Positions 43,014-55,215 of a stretch of DNA of 64,000 nucleotides are shown piece after piece. Numbering within the stretch: position 1 is the stretch's first letter; the number at the start of each line of letters is the position of its first letter. The notes under the pieces were generated by a model that saw only the letters and a program-made list of their open reading frames with translations, was not told where the DNA came from and did not search any database. A program made the translations under genes and the position numbers. The stretch is from Epiperipatus broadwayi (Eukaryota > Onychophora > Udeonychophora > Euonychophora > Peripatidae): NCBI GenBank assembly GCA_028023455.1, contig JAQFVV010012968.1, positions 300,108 to 364,107 of the forward strand, read 5' to 3'.

Positions 43014-43620
43014 GTAACAACAAATAATTTAATACTCAACCATTTTTATACATTACAATAATCATAAATATTTTTATTAACAAATTATTTTAATAAATCT
43101 CAACTGATGATGTTATTGGTTTCATTAATTTGTGCTGTTAATTATAATAATTCGTTTAATCATGTTTACTAAAAGAGAATAACTATGTATTCTTTATAGT
43201 ATCTTAAAGATATTTTTTATAAAATAAGTGGAATATATGTCTCATATGAAAACGATGTTCAAATTTCCCATAAATTTATATTTTAATGAAATCTATTATC
43301 TTTTTACACTCAGCTTGTCCAATCTAATGGAAATGTATTCATGCTATTGTTTTGCCACTCTCTTTTAAAATATTGTAAAGTACACTTAAAATATTTTTTC
43401 AATGTTTATGACAACAAAAAGATCAAGGATTTATCCCAATGAAATACATTTGACAATCTAATATCTCCTGACTCCATCACATTATTTTTACCTTACATAT
43501 TACTGTTAAATCAGCTTAATTGTTCACCATTTGTATACATTTAGGTTTGGACTAACATATCAGACAGGTAAAAAATTTTGGAAGGATAATACATGATCCT
43601 AAAAATTCAGCTGCACTAGT
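43014..43620. other. Intergenic AT-rich DNA
   Basis: Nothing recognised. Confidence 0.4.
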
Positions 43621-43629
43621 CCAAGAACT

Positions 43630-43683
43630 AAAGCTCCTCACTGATGAAGATTATAATTTTATAACCAGTCTAGGTACAGTAGG
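43630..43683 (+). ncRNA. Degenerate hammerhead-like relic
   Basis: GCTCCTCACTGATGAAGA...ATAACCAGTCTAGGTAC parallels the ribozyme at 28335 (CTCCTCACTGAAGA...GAAACCGGTCTGGGG), including a GTC-type cleavage context. The invariant GAAA is replaced by ATAA, so it should be inactive. Confidence 0.45.
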
Positions 43684-43689
43684 TAGGAC

Positions 43690-44120
43690 AACATAGGCTA
43701 GATAATTAATAAGCCTTATCATCAGGTATTTATTATTATTTACTAATATTACAGTAAGTGGCACAGAGATGGTGAAAAATTAAACTAATATCTACATAAA
43801 CATTTGTTGAAATAGTTATATATTACTATGAGTTATAGTCTGCCTTTTAACTTCTAGAATGTGTTGTATCTCAACATTCAAATCTATCTTCCTACTTAAA
43901 AATGTTATCAAATATTTAAACTAGATTATATTATTAGTATGATAACTTCCAAGCCAAAAGCTACTGAGAGTTATTATTCAATCCCTAATTGAAAAAAACA
44001 CATGAGGTTTTTGAATATTACTTATGATAGGAAATTATTCATACATTATAAAGCCATGAAAATCTAATCCTCTTAAGAAAATTCATTAATAAAAATAAAA
44101 AAATAAAAATTATGAAGAAA
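43690..44120. other. Intergenic AT-rich DNA
   Basis: Nothing recognised. Confidence 0.4.
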
Positions 44121-44123
44121 AGT

Positions 44124-44710
44124 TTGCCTGAAGGTTTGTGATGATGGTATTTTAGATGTGATAATATGTGGGACTATTTTCATGATCTAGCATTAAATGT
44201 TGAATGTCTAGAAAATTTTGAACTTCAATTAGTCTTTTCCAAATATAAACAACTGTTAGTAATAATACACAAGTTATTAAGATTAGTAGATAACACAGAT
44301 TAGTAGATTACATAATGTTTTAAGTGGTATTATTCCACACTCTTCTTCAGATGTTGTTGGCCTGACAAGTGACAGTGCTAACTTAAGGGTCAAATTCATA
44401 CCTTTAGTTTTTGAATAGCTCAATTGGTTAGAGTGTTGTCTTAAAATTCGATATTAAAGAAACTAAAGATGTAAATTTGACACCTAGGATGTAATTTTTC
44501 CTGGTCTAGACAGAATTACCTGCTAAAAGAGTGAATAATAATACCACCTAAAATTTTGTGTGATCTACTAACTTGTGTTATCTACTAAGTTGTGTCTTAT
44601 TACTAACAATTTTTTTGTATTTGGAAAAGTTTAAATAAAGTTTAAAATTTTCTAGACATTCAATATTTAATAGTAGATAATGGATATAGTCCAATGTATT
44701 ATAACATCTA
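44124..44710. mobile_element. Inverted pair of Penelope-like tails without coding part
   Basis: TTTGCCTGAAGGTTTGTGA and GGACTATTTTCATGATCTAG...GAATGTCTAGAAAATTTT (minus) face ATTTTCTAGACATTCAATA...TAGTCCAAT (plus). Each side has a tRNA-like segment (box-A-like TAGCTCAATTGGTTAGAGTG at 44415) and a decayed hammerhead-like CTGAAGA...AAAAC. The outer tails match the element at 35.6-38.4 kb at a distance. No RT or GIY-YIG remains at the centre. Confidence 0.75.
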
Positions 44711-45687
44711 AGATTTAAGAAGCACTTTAACAAGAACATATAGTCCATATTTGTTTTATAAATGGCAACTATTGATATTAACTGTTCAAAACTTGAACAT
44801 TTGCTCAAAGCATTACAGTTACAAATAAGGTCATGTGAGAACAACACAAAATATAATATTTTTTGCAATAAAATTTACAGCATAATGCACTATAAATATG
44901 ATTTAAATTTGGTATAGTTTATCTGAAATATGAACTTTTTTTTATAACAATAATGTATTTATTTAAAGTTTAAGTCACTAGTATTGTATTTGTAGAGTAA
45001 GTATAATACTTGCTAGAAAAATATATTTCAAAGCTTTAAAACCAAAAACGTGTAAAATGTATAATATATTAAATATTTAATATAAATAATTTATGAAGAA
45101 AAAACACATGCAAGAAAATATTTGTTTCTATAATAAGTTATCTAATATGATCAAAGCAAGTAAAAATTACAATAAATAAATAAATAAATAAATCATATTA
45201 CCAATAAAAATTATTTTACTTTCATACTAAAAGAAATTATACATATTAAATGACAGTAAAAAAAAATTATAAAATATCTGTAATAAAATTTTATGTTATT
45301 CCCATAAAGAAAGTAAAATTTCTGTCAGTCTTTGCAAATAAGATATTCTATTGTAAAAATTTATTACGGAATTTATATAAATACAGATTGAAAAAAAAAA
45401 AACTAAACTTCAAACAAACATTCTATACTTACATTATTATACATAAATATAGGTCCAAATGAACTTCAAAATTTGAAAAAAAAACTTCATTAACTTATTG
45501 TTTAGGCATTGCTAATACTTTTAAAAAATGGTTTGCAAATAGAAAAGCATTCAGCGTTTAAATGTCAACTGTCTACAAAATAATCCTTAATTTTGCATTA
45601 AAAGAAAGTAACATCAACTTAACTTGAAATAATACATTTAATTTAATTTGTAATAATATTATGTGAAGAAAATTTTAGACATGCATA
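44711..45687. other. Intergenic AT-rich DNA
   Basis: Includes a short (AAAT)n run at 45174-45193. The small open frames at 44578-44868 and 45250-45462 are not supported. Confidence 0.4.
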
Positions 45688-46411
45688 AGGTGACCCCAAA
45701 ATAACCAGAATCATTCTCTGGTTTGTGTACCTGTTGTATTATATGCTTCATCTGCTACATTTGCTGATACTTTTGCATTAATCTACCAAATGGCATCACT
45801 ATGTGAACTAGTAGGGCCACATAGCTATTTTTTTTGTAAAGTGCATTACCTATATTTGTCAATTGTTTTATAATAGTTGAAATGTTTGAACAATTAATGC
45901 TGATTTTTGTTTTACAAAAATGGCATTTCCTCTCTCAAATTTAGTTTGTAACAGTCAGACAAATTTATCTGCAAGTTCTGAAATATTTATGAGATTGTGG
46001 TAAAATGTAAACATCATGTTTTAATCAAAAAAGATTGCAAACTTCATCCCAATACTGTCATCTCTCAGATCTTTGAGTGTGAAACACTTTTTAAATTAAA
46101 TTCAGCATGACCTAGCTTATCTATCAGCTGTATTTGTTCAAACTCATTTTGTGTGATTTTTTTAATCTCTCAAATGAAAAATGTCTCTTTTTTTCCGTGT
46201 GGACTTATAACTGAGGAGGTAAAATGACAGAAACCTTAAAATGCATGACTTTGCAAGTGTTTTCGGATCACTTTGAAAAGTGACAAATGGGTTTAGGCCA
46301 CTGCATTGCATTAAATAGATTATACTTTTTAAAACAATTCACGGTGAAACACCTAAAAATAAATTTACTATTTTTTGTTCCAAAATTCTGGTTATTTATG
46401 ACTCTCCTCCA
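45688..46411. mobile_element. Tc1/mariner-like DNA transposon remnant, about 0.72 kb
   Basis: The ends share AATAACCAGAATCATT (left) and the complement of AAATAACCAGAATTTT (right), lying 10-15 bp inside TA dinucleotides on both sides (45686-45687 and 46412-46413). The interior has no open transposase, only fragments. TA flanks and element size suit an internally deleted Tc1/mariner member; the family is inferred. Confidence 0.6.
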
Positions 46412-47113
46412 TATATTATAAATTAAACACCATATATTTCATATCTGAAATAGAAAATTTTCAATAAACACACAAAGTATATTAAATCATTGTTATTAAA
46501 TTTGAATTTATTATATTTTTAAAACTTTATTATGATTTCATTATTTTTTCTAAACTTGGATGAGAATTATTTTGATTTATCTCATCTCATATCAATCACT
46601 AATTTCTATTGAAGTATTTTATTTCAAACACTCAATTGTAGACATTGAAAAAAAAATTGGGATCCTAACAAGTATTCTGAACAAAACAGATCGCATAAGT
46701 TAGCAGGTCATTTGAGTCTTTCTTATATTCATTTAGTGATTTATATAAATGTAATTTATAAATAGTATAATTATTTATTTGCACTTATTTAAAACAATTT
46801 TGTAATAAATATGCAAGTTATTCATAAATCACGTTTTATTGAGTTAGAAAGTATTACATTTAATTTAATTTTAGATATAAACATTATCAATTATTCTTAT
46901 AAAAATTATTTATTTCATAGTCTGTAGATTGAAAAATTATTATAATAAGTTCTGTCTAAAAATATATCAATTAGTAATTAGCTTTATATAACTCACATAG
47001 ATAAGCATATACTGATTGTGTATGAATATTGGAAAGGATTGAAATAGCCTAGCCAAACTATTGAGAGTTATTCTGATCAAAATGCATTATTTAAATCACT
47101 TTTTTTTTTTCAA

Positions 47114-47117
<4 letters not shown>
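46412..47117. other. Intergenic AT-rich DNA
   Basis: No feature supported. Confidence 0.4.
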
Positions 47118-47164
<47 letters not shown>

Positions 47165-47178
47165 TGTGTGTGTGTGTA
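47118..47178. repeat. (TA)n-(TG)n compound microsatellite
   Basis: About 21 TA units pass into GCGTGTGTGTGTGTGT. Confidence 0.95.
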
Positions 47179-50100
47179 ATATTCAAATCTATATATATAT
47201 TGTAATGGAATAAATCATTGTGAGTGGATAAATGAAAGAGTAACTGATCAAATAACCCATAACATTGGACACCAATTTTTGGATTATCATGACCCACAAA
47301 TTGGATATGCTAATTTCTGTAATGATGTTAATTAAAATATAACCAACTATTATTAGGTGAGTAGTAATAATGCATCATGTTCAGATGCCAATTTTGTAAT
47401 ATAATTAATAAACTATTATTATCCTAGGTAATGATTTAATTTAAATCATGTAATAGGGTGTCAATTTCTATAATAATATAAATATATTAAGATTATCACC
47501 TATTATTAAATCAATGGCTTATAACGTTTTGATACAAAATTTTGTAATGGTATGGCTAAAATATCAAATTATATTAGTATGATGTATCTACAAAGTAATG
47601 ATTAAATAAATGTATGTTATGCAAATTCAAATAATGGTTAGTGCCAATTTATATAATTATAAATATATTAGGTTAATCAACTGATGTTTAATAGAACATT
47701 AAATTAACTTTTACTAATTATTTATTTATTGTAATGAACAATGTAAATAAATAAATCATACAATAATATAATAAATAATTAAAATATTCAATATTTGTCA
47801 CTAGTTAATACTTATAACATAAATAAATTTTATAGAGACTCTTAATATTGATATTAAAATATATTGTGATAATTAGACTATGAATAATTACAAAATCCAA
47901 TTTTAATTTTAAAAAATTACGAATATAATAAATTAATTAAAAATATAAAAGTTATTTAATAAGAAAATGAAATAATCTTTGTTATGCTATTCAATTATTA
48001 ATTAATTATATATTTTATTTACTGCATATGTTGTATATATATTTTTTAAATTTATGTATCTAGCAAATATTGTGGATGATACAATAATAAACTAGAAAGA
48101 AAATATTATCTTTACATAAATACTTGTAATTAAATAGTAAATTAAATCAAGTATGTTTAATTTGTTTCCTGTTTTCTTACAGTGATAAAATTTGAAATTA
48201 TTAATTTAAATATAAAAATTATGATCTAAACTTGATATATTAAAATATATACTATCACAAAGATAATTCATGAATTATTATACTTAAGATCTATTGCTCC
48301 TTACATATAACAATCAAACATATTATAAAATTTCAAATAAAGCAAAATTAATATTAGAAAGTATATTTAAATTTTTTTTAAGGTAATTTAAATTTTGTTA
48401 TTGATTAATTTATATATTTTATTACCTTTTTATTATACTATGATTAGGATACTATATTGTATCAAAAGTACTTAGCGCCAAATAATTTTTTTTGTATTTC
48501 AAACCCAAACCTGTTTAGTCATTAAATGTTTTAACATTTGCTTGCTATTTTTAAGTATTATAAACAAACATATGCATTCTAAAGTAAATGAATATATAAT
48601 GAAAATATCCAATCTGTTTAATCTTGTCCAAAACATTGTCAATCCTTAACTAATACTCCAATAAAAAGCACATTAATTAATACATATGAATACAACAATA
48701 TTTGCAGAAAAACAATCACATTAAAGTTATTTAGTCTTTAGAGCTTTTGTCAAAATCCAATATTGCTATCCATGGTATGAAGATATATTAAATAAGTATT
48801 GTATTTTAAGTCCAATTATATCCCAATTATAATATTTAAAACAAAATTTTCATCCACTTGAATAAAGTATATGTTTTAAATAAAATATTTTGTAATCAAA
48901 TATTAAGACATTAATATTTTTCATTTTAATATTAATATTGCCATTAGTTAATCATTAGGTATTCTATAATAAACATTGTCATATCATTGAAAATTTATTC
49001 TATAATAAATTCCTTGTATCATTTAAAATACTTTATTCATATTATATACTTCAGCAATGAGACCATCCTGTCTGTAAATGCATTATATGATGGAATGATT
49101 TATTATAAATAGATCTCTCAAAGGACAGAAGTCATTTGGAGCAAACACTTTATCTTTTGGTTAGTCATTGATTTTTATAGTAACATCCAGCAATTAATAT
49201 TATATATAACACATTGATGTTGCTTGCTGAGATGCAGAGCCAAAGAGACAAACCAATCTAATATCAGGGATTTAAATACTTTTCCTAATAATAACACATT
49301 TATATCACTATCCTAAAAACTTCATATGGTATTACTCAAATTGAACCTGTTGCTACGGCTCTGTTATGATGAGCTAAATTTTACTCAGTAAAAAGATTTT
49401 TGAAATACATCAGCATTTGTGAAATCAAAATGTTTCTTAACTTTATAATAAATAAATTTATTTAAAAATAATAATGATAAAATCAATCTGCAAATTAAAA
49501 TACACTTTAAAATCATAATTTAGATAAAATATGAACATATTTCATATATTTATATATTTTTTAAAATACTTATCAAAATACGTATATATAAAATCAATAT
49601 TTTAAATATATATAATTTAGCATTGATTTAATTGTATAAACAAAAAATATGTATACATGCATTCAAATCAAATAATTGACTATTTTTTATATATGTTCAT
49701 ATATTATTTGCTAAAGATATGCAGTAACTTAAAATATATACTAATAAACAAATCTATTATTATGTAAGAAAATTACAAATTCATAAATGTTATCTTATAT
49801 TAAGATGTATGATTTATTAATCAGTGTTTATTAACAATGTAAATTATTAATCCTTTTTTAAAACAATTGAAAAAATAAAGTAAGCCAGCAATATTTTTTT
49901 AGAAACATAATGATTCTGTGTTTTATATATATATATATATTTATTGTGCCCTTTTCTATAGGTCAGAAATAGTTCATCAAAATTACTAAAAATTTTAAAT
50001 TTTAGAATATGTTCTCTTGATGCGTTAGTTATATTTTGTTAATAACATCTTAAAGTACAATTTAAAGTTAAATGAAAATACGTAATGCATAAAGGTATAA

Positions 50101-50879
50101 TGAATCACCTTAAAATAGTTAAATACAGCCAAAAATATTATTACATATGGTTGTAAAAGCTGGCCATAATAAATAACACAGCTATAAATATTTAAAAGTA
50201 TGTTTAAAAAGTTCGATTTTAATAGTCTTAAACTTATAGTTAAATAAATGTTATATTTAAAATTATAAATTATATTTAATAATTATAATTAATATCATAT
50301 ATTTTAAAAGTTAGTTTTATGGTTATGAAAGTTGTATTTAATTCTATATTTTCTAAATTATTTTTCCAAATTTTGTATAATTGTATTATTTTATTTAATA
50401 CAACTAGTGTTGCAATTTATTATTTATTCCCAGACAGAAATATTGGATGCCGTCTGTCATACACACTTGCTTGCTAGTATTTATTAGTAAAGTTCAAAAT
50501 ATTTTAAAAATTGCATTATAGAATTGGATGTAATTATTACCTATCATAAAATAATAAATATTTAGTTAACTATCATATAAAATGTTTTAAATAATGTAAT
50601 AAAGATGAGTACAGTTAATAAAAAGGTTAAATATTTTGTTTTAAAATAAAATAGATAAATTAAATGTTAAGAGTGGGATAATTTATTAAATAGTGTTTTT
50701 AAAAAATCTTTTTAACTATTTAAATAATTTGGTAAAGTAATAATTGATTTAAAGGTAATATTTTTAAAATAACATTTTTTAAAGTTTTAATACGTCATAT
50801 TTTTTATTTTGAAATTTAATTGTGTAAGTTTCTATCTAACATTATACAAATTTGGTATCAAACCAAAAGTAAGAATCAA

Positions 50880-50937
50880 CCAATAGAATGACGTATTTTC
50901 TAGGATATAAATACTGATTGGATGGGGGGTATCAGTG
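50880..50937 (+). promoter_or_regulatory. Core promoter: CCAAT, TGACGTA, TATAAATA and Inr
   Basis: CCAAT (50880), TGACGTA (50889), TATAAATAC (50906) and TATCAGTGG with an arthropod/invertebrate-type TCAGT initiator (A at 50934) stand in the right order. TATA-to-initiator spacing is 28 bp. The segment is visibly less AT-rich than its surroundings. A donor-like AG|GTGATAGT follows at about 50989, and a poly-T/CAG acceptor sits at 52226. No protein frame is seen downstream, so the product would be a long non-coding or retroelement RNA. Confidence 0.6.
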
Positions 50938-52212
50938 GTGATTAAAAAATGTATTAAAGGTAGCAGAGATCATATCAGTAGCTATCAAGGTGATAGTAAT
51001 TTTTTAATTTTATTATTTAATCAATTTTTTTAGTACTCTCATACAATTTTATTTGTAAAGCTAATAGATTATTATTATTTTAAAAGTATTTGCAAAAAGA
51101 GAGTGTAAAATAAAAATATTAATAATAATTTCATTTAATATGCCTTGCTAATTTGTAAAGTCCCATTATCAGTAGTATTCATCAAATCTAATATATAACT
51201 TCGCCATAATAAAATAGATATACCAATAAGGAAAATGTATTCAACTTATAATATTTTAAAAATGAGTATAATATTTATTAATGCAGTTTCAATAATATTG
51301 AACAAGAGGACTATTCAAATGAATAAATTAATTTTATGGACATTGTATGGGAAACTCATTAGAAAAACTGTTTGCCGATTAAAAGCAAAGATGCATTATT
51401 TTATATAGCAAGATAGTCTTGTCCAGTATTAATTAGCAAGAGGACAAGTATACTTTATAATAAACTTATGGAAATATCATGTTATAAAAGTAAATGTTAT
51501 ATCCTTTTTGAAGGAAACATTTAAAATATTCACAAGAAATTATTTTAAGAAAAGACTCATGGAAAATATTTAGAAAAGTGTATGTTATGAAAACCTGAAG
51601 CATATAGAGGGTTAATATGTATATATAAAATTGTTTTAAAAGCTGATAATTTAAGACAAGAAAAACCTCTGAATAGGTAATAAATAATAAATTTCCTTGA
51701 AGAAGAAACCTATAAAGAAAATGAACATGTTAATAAATAAAATGTGGAATTATGGAAATAAGTATTGCGCAAAAGTTTATCCGGATAATTCAAGCTAAGT
51801 CAAAAGGAACAGGATGCACCACCCAGCTAATAAGGAATATCTCAGAATAGGAGCTTCAAGTTATTATTTTTAATAATATAATTTTGTTATGATTTCCATA
51901 ATCATCATTCTGGACTATAGAGGTCATAAACTATTATTCCATTAACTATTCCAGAATCGATTGGTGATTGTTTTCTTTAATTTTCAAGATTTTCAAGATG
52001 TCGTAATATTTTTATTATTCTTTTTTTTTAAAAAAACCTGAGATTTTCGTACCAGAAGTTTGGATGACACTTACTGCAGGAAACGTATTGTCTTATTCAT
52101 CATCATAGCAATGGAGGAGGTTGTAGAATTACTTTTGAAGAGAACATTTTTTTTTAAAAAAACTTTTGAGAAAGAAAATGGAAATATTTGGACTTATAAA
52201 AAAAATCATTCG

Positions 52213-52226
52213 TTTTTTTTTTTCAG
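52213..52226 (+). promoter_or_regulatory. Strong 3' splice-acceptor-like site
   Basis: A run of eleven T's ends in CAG at 52224-52226, followed by CTGAAGACTAAG. It would pair with a donor near 50989 downstream of the core promoter. Predicted only. Confidence 0.3.
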
Positions 52227-54188
52227 CTGAAGACTAAGTAAATATGGTCTTAATTCATTTTGTTCTTTTTAAAATGTAATATTATTTTTATAAGAGTAGG
52301 AACATGAACATTAATCTATTGTTAATATTAAAATCCTATAATATAATAATTTAATAATTTAAATAAGAACATTTTAAATAAAGATATGGATGTATTTTTC
52401 ATGTATGCAATGCTATATCTAGTGGATGGAAAAGAAAACTGCAAAAAGTGATGACCAGATAATATCACTTGGTAATAGTTAATGAATATTGATATTTTAT
52501 GATGTATATTTTGTTTTCTTTTTAGATTGCTTATGAATTATAATGAATGGAAGTATAAATGTTTAATTATATGTAAATGCATTTTATACAACACTTTTAA
52601 AATTATGAGATTAGGATTTATTTTGGGAATATGCATACTATAATTTTATACTAGTAATATAACCCAACATGATAATAAATATTTATGTCGTTCTTTTAAA
52701 AACTTTCATATTATTGGATGGTCCAAGGATTCATATTACAAGTTTGTATGGTTTAGAATATAGAATAAGGAAGTAAAGCAAATTTTTTTTGTGGATCAGT
52801 GAGATCTCTATAATTATAATGGAATTTTGTTTATTGTTTTGAATATGTGAGATAGTTATTTTATCAATGTAAGCTGTAATAAATCTTTTAGGAAATAATG
52901 ATAAGATAGTGGCTTGGTAGTAATATGGTGAACATGAACCCAAGATGATGTTATAATAGGATGTGATGACGGAATATGAATATTTTATAATCTTCATGGA
53001 TATACAGTACAGTTAACCTTGCCCTGTAACTGGTATATTTATTTTGGACAATTTCTATTTTTCTTTAAGTATTGATGTTTTAATAAAGCTGAAGGAATAG
53101 CTTGACATCATTAATAGTATTGGAGGACTTTGGACAAATAGGTCAGGCCTCTATTTTTTGTAGATACACTGTGCCATAATATTTCTTTGATATATGCTAT
53201 GAGTTATACTCGAGTTTTTCTTCACTAGATCCTACACATCTATTCACTATCTAGATTTCCAAAGTAACTACATCATTCAGTATGATACAGTTGAAAAGAA
53301 ATAACAGATAATTTAGATAAGTTCATTTACTTAGCAGAAGTAGAATTTGTATAAATTGGAATTGAAAATCCAATGGATCCTAAAAGGGAAAAGAATCATA
53401 AAAAGTGTTTTTGGATTTAATTTGGAAATAAAATAAAATTTCAAGAATAAAGTATATAAAACAAAGTTGTTCTTTAAAATGTTAAATAACTTTTAAATGC
53501 TTTATTTTGTTTTAAAATAAGTATTGCATATTTTTAAAAATATAATGTTGTAAAGTAAAATGATATAAACAATAAGCATAGGTATAATTTTGTATTTATT
53601 AAATAATAGGGAATATATCAGTAATTACAACTATATAGTATTAAAGTAATATTAAATGGGGATATGTTATATTTAATAAACATAGTGTAGTGAACGACGA
53701 TACCCACAAAATCTAGTAATAAATTATTAGTAGATATTTTATATGACATATTTTAACATTGCAAAGTGAAAATTGTTTATTTTTTAAAAGATCCATACTC
53801 ACAATAATGTTATTTTTTATGTTTTTCATAGTATGTTTCTATGGATGTTTTTTAGAAAGAAAAGTATAGTTAAATAATATTTAAGGTTAGGATATATATT
53901 TTTTAATAAAAATAAATAAATGTAATTTTTTATAAGTTTAATTAGAAAGGGATCAATAAAATGGTCTTATTTTATTATTATTATTTTAAGCCAGAATGAA
54001 AACTTAAAAAAATTCTAGATTGTTTAATAACTAAGTAATAAAAAAAAGTGAAGAATGGTGTAAATTGAGGATATCCAATGTAAATATTGTAAATAAATTG
54101 TTTATTTTATTTTATTGTTAATAATAAACTTTGTTAAATTTGTTTTTCAAAATTTTTGTGTCGTGATTGTTTTCATTTTCCCATTACA

Positions 54189-54540
54189 CTGCATGAGACC
54201 ACACAATACACCCAGAATAACTGAAACGAACATATAATTTTTTTGCACAAAGATAAATAAATAATTATTTTAAGAATTTGAATATTTTCTTGGTATTCAT
54301 TTAATTAAGCAATCATAATTTTACATTATCTTATGGTCATAAATTAGTTATCATAATGGTACATTGAATTATATGCTATCCATTGCCACACACCTTTATT
54401 TGTCAGATTATAAATACTACCACATTTTCTTACAATATTATACGAAGATAAAAGATTATATTATAGTATTTTATTATTTTATTATAGTAATAAAATTATA
54501 GTGAAGAAAAGATACATAAAAATTAGTCCATTCAATGAAG
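54189..54540. other. Intergenic AT-rich DNA
   Basis: No feature supported. Confidence 0.4.
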
Positions 54541-54542
54541 AA

Positions 54543-55177
<635 letters not shown>

Positions 55178-55213
<36 letters not shown>
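55178..55213. repeat. (TA)18 tract at left border of E copy 2
   Basis: Pure TA run ending at CGTAACATTTT, the mutated TG end of the LTR. Confidence 0.95.

Positions 55214-55215
<2 letters not shown>

Larger units (their letters stand above)
47201..54188. mobile_element. Candidate giant LTR-like block with TGTAATGG...CCATTACA ends
   Basis: The left end TGTAATGG follows a TA tract (47190-47200). The right end CCATTACA at 54181-54188 is its exact complement, and TG...CA with short inverted termini is the LTR signature. The block is 7 kb, extremely AT-rich and without any sizeable frame. Its first 0.5 kb is a degenerate repeat around CAATTT(C/T)TGTAAT. A strong core promoter lies near its middle and AATAAA signals occur at about 54091 and 54123, near the right end. 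Against this: the right flank CTGCATGAG is neither a TA tract nor a recognisable PBS, and the match of ends is only 8 bp. Confidence 0.3.

Noticed and set aside
42771-43039. Poly-Ser/Val/Thr/Leu frames
   Set aside because: All four come from one AGT/AGC compound microsatellite.
44578-45462. Small open frames at 44578-44868 and 45250-45462
   Set aside because: AT-rich chance frames without domain, start context or conservation evidence; the first overlaps a Penelope-like tail.
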